Source: an uncultured Actinomycetes bacterium (lineage in GTDB: Bacteria; Actinomycetota; Acidimicrobiia; Acidimicrobiales; Acidimicrobilacustridaceae). From it: a stretch of 18,069 nucleotides of DNA. Below the pieces are notes generated by a model. That model was not told the origin of the DNA. It saw only the letters and a list, made by a program, of their open reading frames with translations, and ran no database searches. Every line of letters starts with the position of its first letter. The stretch's first letter is position 1. The position numbers were made by a program, and so were the translations under genes. Location: assembly GCA_945957335.1 (NCBI GenBank), contig CAMFLJ010000032.1:1-18069 (forward strand). The letters are read 5' to 3'. This document shows positions 13,244-18,069 of this stretch, in pieces.

Positions 13244-14044
13244 TCAGTCGGTGGGCCGCACCCGCTCCCGGTCGTCGATCACCCGCAGCGACGCGACCAG
13301 CCCGGGCGGGTCGACGAGGTCACCCGGGTGGTGGCCCGGCAGGCACGACGCGGCGAGGTCGGGCATCGTGCGGAAGGCGATGGCCAGCGCCCACTTCGGC
13401 AGCCGCAGCCAGCAGGCCGGCGAGCGCCAACGGCCGGTGCTCACCAGGAGGGTGAGGATGGTCAGGACGGTGAACCAGGCGAGGATCGTGAAGGTGGTGA
13501 TGGCGGCGAGGGTGTAGCGGAGGCGGCCCCCGTCGATCGCGGCGTAGACGTCGAACGCCACGCTCTTGTGCTCGACCTCCTCGGCCAGGTGCCACTGGAT
13601 GAGCTCGGCGGCGTCGGGGTCGGCGTCGTCGAACACGTCGTGGTGGTGGCGGTCGGCCCAGCGGGCGATGGAGAACGCGATGGTCTCCGACGCGGCGGCG
13701 AACGCCAGCGAGAACCGGTGCGAGCGAGCGCGCTCGAGGTGTCCGTAGGTGCGGTCGATCCAGCGCTCGAGGCGGGCCACCCCGGGACGGCCCTCGGCCA
13801 TGGCGTCGTTGAAGCGCCGGTGCTGGCGGTGGTGGCTGGTCTCCTGGGCGCAGAAGGTGGAGGCCTCGGCCCGCAGGCCCGGCTCGAGGTCGGGCAGCGC
13901 GGCCCGCACGGTGCGCACGAAGTAGGGCTCGGCGTAGGGCATCAGCAGCGACACCCCGTCGACGGCGAACGCCAGCTCGGGGTAGCGGCGGTTCCAGGCC
14001 GGATCGACCTCGTCGTACCCCAGTCCGGGGTCGCGCACCTTCAC
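13244..14044 (-). CDS. Predicted metal-dependent hydrolase, COG3687/PF10118-like, membrane-anchored
   Basis: A 266-residue helical protein resembling the COG3687/PF10118 'predicted metal-dependent hydrolase' family. Likely metal ligands are arranged as in ferritin-like di-iron proteins: Glu68 and His71 in CAQETSHHRQH, Glu120 in ASETIAF, and Glu156 and His159 in WHLAEEVEHKSVAFD. A hydrophobic segment at about residues 179-202 (TLAAITTFTILAWFTVLTILTLLV) suggests a membrane helix. The hydrolase name is inherited from the family; an oxidase or hydroxylase role would suit the ExxH pattern equally, and I cannot choose. GTG at 14044 is taken as start because GAGGAA lies six bases upstream and the -10 candidate TACGGT (14074-14069) would fall inside the longer frame beginning at 14083. 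It lies between the ilvC terminator and the aldo/keto reductase. Confidence 0.72.
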   Translation of the reverse strand: MKVRDPGLGYDEVDPAWNRRYPELAFAVDGVSLLMPYAEPYFVRTVRAALPDLEPGLRAEASTFCAQETSHHRQHRRFNDAMAEGRPGVARLERWIDRTYGHLERARSHRFSLAFAAASETIAFSIARWADRHHHDVFDDADPDAAELIQWHLAEEVEHKSVAFDVYAAIDGGRLRYTLAAITTFTILAWFTVLTILTLLVSTGRWRSPACWLRLPKWALAIAFRTMPDLAASCLPGHHPGDLVDPPGLVASLRVIDDRERVRPTD

Positions 14045-14068
14045 CCGTGGTTCCTCGGCACCTCGCCG

Positions 14069-14074
14069 ACCGTA
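14069..14074 (-). promoter_or_regulatory. Candidate -10 element (TACGGT) for the predicted hydrolase
   Basis: TACGGT on the minus strand, 25 bp before the chosen GTG start and just past the ilvC terminator hairpin. It is one of four identical hexamers found upstream of genes in this window. Confidence 0.45.
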
Positions 14075-14094
14075 CTGGAGCACCCGGGACGCGA

Positions 14095-14122
14095 CGAGGG
14101 ACCGGCCGGAGCCGGTCCCTCG
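14095..14122 (-). terminator. ilvBNC operon terminator with UNCG tetraloop
   Basis: CGAGGGACCGGC (14095-14106) and GCCGGTCCCTCG (14111-14122) form a perfect 12-bp stem. Read on the minus strand the loop is TCCG closed by a C-G pair, that is the extra-stable UNCG tetraloop; read on the plus strand the loop is CGGA, which is not. The orientation therefore fits termination of the minus-strand ilvC transcript, 24 bp past its stop. There is no T-run. Confidence 0.75.
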
Positions 14123-14146
14123 ATCGAGCTGCGGAGCGGCGGGCGC

Positions 14147-15181
<1,035 letters not shown>

Positions 15182-15296
15182 GGGATGCTCCTGGTGGGTT
15201 CGGTGCTGCGGTGGTGTTCGGGGAGCCGCGCGGTGGCGCAGCGGGTGGTGCAGGTCCGGGACGGGCGCGCCGGGGGCGCGAGCGAACCGGGAGAGG

Positions 15297-15836
15297 TTAC
15301 GACGCGTCGGGGACGGCGGAAAGCTCGGGCGAGCGGCGACGGATGCGGGGCAGGGCCACGCGGCCGGTGCGCTGGAGGGCGACCACGCCGTAGTTGCCGA
15401 GCAGCTCGGTGAAGTCGTCGAGCTTGCGGGGGCTGCCCTCGAGCGAGACGGTGATCTCGTCGTAGCCGACGCTGAGCACGCGGCCCTCGAACACGCCGAC
15501 CAGCTCGATGACCTGGCCGCGGGTGTCGGCCGGCACCGCCACGGTGGCGAGCAGGAGCTCGCGCTCGACGGCGTCACCGGGGGCGAGCTCGTCGATGGCC
15601 ACGACGTTGATGAGCTTGTCGAGCTGCTTCACGATCTGCTCGAGCGGGGCCGACTCGACGTCGACCACGATCGTGATGCGGCTCAGGGAGTCGTCGTCGG
15701 TGGGCGCCACGGCGAGGGAGAAGATGTTGTAGCCACGGCGGGCGAAGAGCCCGGCGACGCGGGCGAGCACGCCCGGCTTGTTCTCGACGAGCACCGACAG
15801 GATGTGGTGGCGCTTGCCGCTCGGGTTCAGGTTCAT
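15297..15836 (-). CDS. ilvN: Acetolactate synthase small (regulatory) subunit
   Basis: Regulatory subunit of acetohydroxyacid synthase; it activates the large subunit and gives feedback inhibition by branched-chain amino acids, normally valine. The 179-residue sequence has an N-terminal ACT domain (about residues 10-80) beginning HHILSVLVENKPGVLARVAGLFARRGYNI, whose Asn/Pro/Gly loop forms the effector site, and a C-terminal domain with ELLLATV and RSGYDE-like GRVLSVGYDEITVSLEG, ending in GVVALQRTGRVALPR. Length is slightly above the usual 160-175. The ATG at 15836 shares its A with the TGA of ilvB (TGATG), so translation is coupled, suiting fixed stoichiometry of the two subunits. The longer upstream frame is only a shadow of ilvB. 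Confidence 0.96.
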   Translation of the reverse strand: MNLNPSGKRHHILSVLVENKPGVLARVAGLFARRGYNIFSLAVAPTDDDSLSRITIVVDVESAPLEQIVKQLDKLINVVAIDELAPGDAVERELLLATVAVPADTRGQVIELVGVFEGRVLSVGYDEITVSLEGSPRKLDDFTELLGNYGVVALQRTGRVALPRIRRRSPELSAVPDAS

Positions 15837-17563
15837 CAGGACTCCCCCGGGCCGATCTGGATCTCGGAGTTGGTGCGGCCGGCCGGCACCATCGGGAACA
15901 CCTTCTCGCGGGCGTCGGTGCGGAAGTCGATGACGACGGGGCGGTCGTCGATCGAGTTGGCCTTCTCGATGGCGGGCAGGACCTCTTCGGGCGACTCGAC
16001 GCGCATGCCGACGCAGCCCATGGCCTCGGCCCACATCTTGTAGTCGGGCAGGTCGGGCGAGAGGTAGACCTCGCTGTAGCGCTCCTCGTAGAACATCTCC
16101 TGCCACTGGCGGACCATGCCGAGGTAGGCGTTGTTGAGGATGGCGACCTTCACCGGGATGCGCTCGGCCGCCGCGGTGACGAGCTCCTGGGCGGTCATCT
16201 GGAAGCAGCCGTCGCCGTCGACGGCCCACACCATGCGGTCGGGGCGGCCGACCTTGGCGCCGATGGCGGCGGGCACCGAGAAGCCCATGGTGCCGGCGCC
16301 GCCGGAGTTGATCCACGTGTAGGGGTGGCGGAACTTCCAGTACTGCGAGGCGAACATCTGGTGCTGGCCCACACCGGAGGCGACGATCGTGTCCTCGGGC
16401 GTGTTGTCGCGCAGGGTCTCGAGCACGAACTGCGGCTTGAGCAGCTCGCCCGGGTCGGACTGCTCGTAGGTGAGCGGGTACTTCTCCTGCCAGCCGCTGA
16501 TCGTCTGCTTCCAGGCGGCGCGGTCGGGCTGGACCTCGGGGGCGCCGAGGCCCTTGAGGGCGACGATGAGCTCCTCGATGACGAGGCGGGCGTCGCCGGT
16601 GATGCCGACGTCGGGGCGGCGCACCTTGCCCAGCTCGGCGGGGTCGATGTCGACGTGGATGATCTTGGCCTCGGGGGCGAAGCCGTCGAGCTTGCCGGTG
16701 ACCCGGTCGTCGAAGCGCGAGCCGAGGGCGATCAGCAGGTCGGACTCCTGCATGGAGGTGACGGCGGTGTAGTTGCCGTGCATGCCCGGCATGCCGAGGC
16801 ACAGCGGGTGGTCGTCGGGGATGGCGCCGCGGGCCATCAGGGTGGTGACGACCGGGATGTCGAGCAGCTCGGCGAGGGCCCGCAGGGCCTCGGCGCCACG
16901 GGCCTTGAGGATGCCGCCGCCGGCGTAGATCACCGGGCGCTCGCTGGCGACGATCAGCCGGGCGGCCGCCTCGATCAGCGCCGGGTCGCCCTCGACCACC
17001 GGGTCGTACCCGCGCAGGTCGACCGACTCGGGCCAGTACCACTCCATGGCGGAGCGGGGGTTGGTCGGGTCGACGATGTCCTTGGGGATGTCGACGAGCA
17101 CCGGGCCGGGGCGGCCGGTCGTGGCGATGTGGAACGCCTCGCGGATCGCCCGGGGGATGTCGGCGGCCTCGGTGACGAGCTCGTTGTGCTTGGTGATGCC
17201 CCGGGTGATGCCGACGATGTCGACCTCCTGGAAGGCATCGGTGCCGATGGCGGCGGTGGGCACCTGCCCGGTGATGACGACCATGGGGATGGAGTCCATG
17301 TAGGCGTCGGCCAGCGGCGTGACGATGTTCGTGGCGCCGGGGCCCGAGGTCACCATGGCGACGCCGGGGCGGCCGGTGGCCTGGGCGTAGCCCTCGGCCA
17401 TGTGGCCGGCGCCCTGCTCGTGGCGCACGAGGATGTGCCGGATCGGCGAGTCGAGGATCGGGTCGTACACCGGCAGGATGGCGCCGCCGGGGAGGCCGAA
17501 GATCACGTCGACGCCTTCGAGCTCCAGCGACTTGATCAGGGCGGAACCGCCGTTGGTCTTCAT
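15836..17563 (-). CDS. ilvB: Acetolactate synthase large (catalytic) subunit
   Basis: Catalytic subunit of acetohydroxyacid synthase: condenses pyruvate with pyruvate or 2-oxobutyrate, using thiamine diphosphate, Mg2+ and FAD. The 575 residues fit the family. The N-terminal PYR domain shows GLPGGAILPVYD and RHEQGAGHMAEGYAQATG with the catalytic Glu49; the middle FAD-binding domain has PVIYAGGGILKARG and LGSRFDDRVTGK; the C-terminal PP domain has the thiamine diphosphate motif from G450-D451-G452 (GDGCFQMTAQEL) to Asn478 (ILNNAYLGMVRQWQ). The ATG at 17563 has GAGG seven bases upstream. It is the first structural gene of ilvBNC, preceded by a 15-codon leader peptide and a terminator-like hairpin that imply attenuation by branched-chain aminoacyl-tRNA supply. 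Confidence 0.97.
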   Translation of the reverse strand: MKTNGGSALIKSLELEGVDVIFGLPGGAILPVYDPILDSPIRHILVRHEQGAGHMAEGYAQATGRPGVAMVTSGPGATNIVTPLADAYMDSIPMVVITGQVPTAAIGTDAFQEVDIVGITRGITKHNELVTEAADIPRAIREAFHIATTGRPGPVLVDIPKDIVDPTNPRSAMEWYWPESVDLRGYDPVVEGDPALIEAAARLIVASERPVIYAGGGILKARGAEALRALAELLDIPVVTTLMARGAIPDDHPLCLGMPGMHGNYTAVTSMQESDLLIALGSRFDDRVTGKLDGFAPEAKIIHVDIDPAELGKVRRPDVGITGDARLVIEELIVALKGLGAPEVQPDRAAWKQTISGWQEKYPLTYEQSDPGELLKPQFVLETLRDNTPEDTIVASGVGQHQMFASQYWKFRHPYTWINSGGAGTMGFSVPAAIGAKVGRPDRMVWAVDGDGCFQMTAQELVTAAAERIPVKVAILNNAYLGMVRQWQEMFYEERYSEVYLSPDLPDYKMWAEAMGCVGMRVESPEEVLPAIEKANSIDDRPVVIDFRTDAREKVFPMVPAGRTNSEIQIGPGES

Positions 17564-17626
17564 CGTTCGTCCTCAGGGGTGTGGTGCGGGCTGCAGTTCG
17601 GGTGGGTGGTCAGCGGGTGATCGCGA

Positions 17627-17716
17627 CCGCGTGCGGGCGCTGCCGTGGAAAACGACAGCGACCTCCCGTGGAGGGGAGGTCGGGAACGCGCACGCGGCAG
17701 AGCGGCCAGCGTGCGC
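17627..17716 (-). promoter_or_regulatory. Competing leader-RNA pairings upstream of ilvB
   Basis: A middle segment (about 17688-17697) can pair two ways: 8 bp with the end of the leader reading frame (17688-17695 with 17709-17716, 13-nt loop), or 9 bp with a distal segment (17689-17697 with 17627-17635). The first pairing would be blocked by a ribosome stalled on the leader's Val-Val-Leu codons. The second encloses the terminator hairpin, so how stalling would prevent termination is not clear from the sequence. Confidence 0.45.
17649..17682 (-). terminator. Attenuator terminator in the ilvB leader
   Basis: On the minus strand CGACCTCCC (17682-17674) and GGGAGGTCG (17667-17659) form a perfect 9-bp stem with a 6-nt loop, followed six bases on by TTTT (17652-17649). 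It lies 34 bp past the leader peptide stop and about 86 bp before ilvB, the expected position of an attenuator terminator. It is one of the few hairpins here with a T-run. Confidence 0.75.
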
Positions 17717-17763
17717 TAGCGGAGTACTACGAGCGAGATGGCGGAGGTGCCGGGCGTGCTCAT
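17716..17763 (-). CDS. ilvB leader peptide (attenuation peptide)
   Basis: A 15-codon reading frame encodes MSTPGTSAISLVVLR, with Ile, Leu, Val, Val and Leu in the last seven residues. These are the end products of the ilvBNC pathway, so slow decoding when their charged tRNAs are scarce would stall the ribosome. The two adjacent valines use GTA, a codon that looks uncommon in the neighbouring GC-rich genes (not counted). The ATG has GGAGG four bases upstream. The stop codon falls in the 5' arm of a hairpin, and a terminator-like stem follows before ilvB. This is the classic layout of attenuation, known for ilvBNC in Corynebacterium and predicted in other actinobacteria. The peptide itself probably has no other role. 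Confidence 0.82.
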   Translation of the reverse strand: MSTPGTSAISLVVLR

Positions 17764-17839
17764 AGGCCCTCCAGTGTGCCCGCTCCGGGCGGGAACCGGC
17801 AACTCGGAAGGCCGACGGCCGGCCCGCAGGACCGTCCGG

Positions 17840-18069
17840 TCAGTCGGGGCGGGCACCGGTGAGCACCAGGGCGTGGCCGGGCAGCTCCCAGCCGCCGTCG
17901 ACGCGGAACGCCTCGGCGGCCTCGAGCACCGCGGTGACGGCGTCGGAGCGGACCACCTGGTCGGCGGCCTCGAACGCGTCGCCGAGCGGGCCGATGTGGA
18001 GCATCGAGGCGATCTCGAACGGGGCCGAGTCGACGGGCAGCTCGAAGCGGGCGTGCACCCGCTCGACCG
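17840..18069 (-). CDS. C-terminal fragment of an unidentified protein, possibly a methyltransferase
   Basis: The frame is open at the window's right edge, so the start is not visible; about 76 C-terminal residues are seen, reading VERVHARFELPVDSAPFE, then MLHIGPLGDAFEAADQVVRSDAV and ending WELPGHALVLTGARPD. The ending, a beta strand of the form LPxxALVLTGxRP after an acidic helix, resembles the last strand of some class I SAM-dependent methyltransferases, but no SAM-binding motif lies in the visible part, so this is weak. Codon use is as in neighbouring genes. It lies upstream of the ilvB leader on the same strand; the 76 bp between holds the presumed ilv promoter. Confidence 0.5.
   Translation of the reverse strand, partial: VERVHARFELPVDSAPFEIASMLHIGPLGDAFEAADQVVRSDAVTAVLEAAEAFRVDGGWELPGHALVLTGARPD

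Noticed and set aside
15182..15296. A gene or regulatory RNA in the 115-bp ilvN-ilvC gap
   Set aside because: No reading frame with a ribosome site and no stable hairpin were found; only a weak TAACCT -10-like match overlapping the ilvN stop.
17564..17763. T-box riboswitch upstream of ilvB
   Set aside because: No T-box bulge-like sequence was found, while a leader peptide with branched-chain codons explains the region better.

Overview
The window reads as a high-GC actinobacterial chromosome segment. Evidence is the strong G/C bias at third codon positions, frequent GTG starts, 1-nt TGATG gene overlaps, actinobacterial-type ilvBNC, SerC and MetY proteins, and TANNNT-like -10 elements. The mix of SDRs, an acyl-CoA dehydrogenase-like protein and a COG3687-like membrane 'metal-dependent hydrolase' would suit Acidimicrobiia, but that placement is inference. 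I see no tRNA, rRNA, CRISPR array, insertion sequence or phage gene. Most genes lie on the minus strand.

Left block (1-5300, minus, reading right to left): a class I aminotransferase, an SDR, an S9 prolyl-oligopeptidase-type peptidase, a 56-aa one-helix membrane protein, and serA (cut by the window edge). Spacing is short (23 nt, 1-nt overlap, 49 nt, 72 nt), so this looks like one operon feeding into serine synthesis. Facing it is serC (plus, 5502-6632). A divergent intergenic region with a perfect 14-bp-arm inverted repeat separates them, so both committed serine-pathway enzymes in this window sit around one regulatory region.

Middle block (6645-14044): a hairpin between convergent serC and an acyl-CoA dehydrogenase-like gene; a divergent promoter pair with mirror-image TACGGT boxes; three more SDRs (one plus, two overlapping on minus); metY (O-acetylhomoserine sulfhydrylase); an aldo/keto reductase; and a ferritin-like, membrane-anchored predicted hydrolase. 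Strong hairpins separate several of these, so they appear to be mostly short, independently transcribed units. Three SDRs plus the acyl-CoA dehydrogenase-like protein suggest redox chemistry on acyl-CoA, lipid or steroid-like substrates; the substrate cannot be read from sequence.

Right block (14095-17763, minus): ilvB-ilvN-ilvC for branched-chain amino acid synthesis. It is preceded by a 15-codon leader peptide with an Ile/Leu/Val/Val/Leu-rich end and an intrinsic-terminator hairpin, the layout of a transcription attenuator. ilvC ends at a 12-bp hairpin with a UNCG tetraloop. The last bases hold the C-terminus of an unidentified minus-strand gene.

In many actinobacteria ilvBNC is followed directly by, or lies close to, serA. 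Here the same order and strand are kept, but about 13.3 kb separates ilvC from serA. I found no convincing new defence or mobile system. The best-supported regulatory item is the ilvB attenuator.
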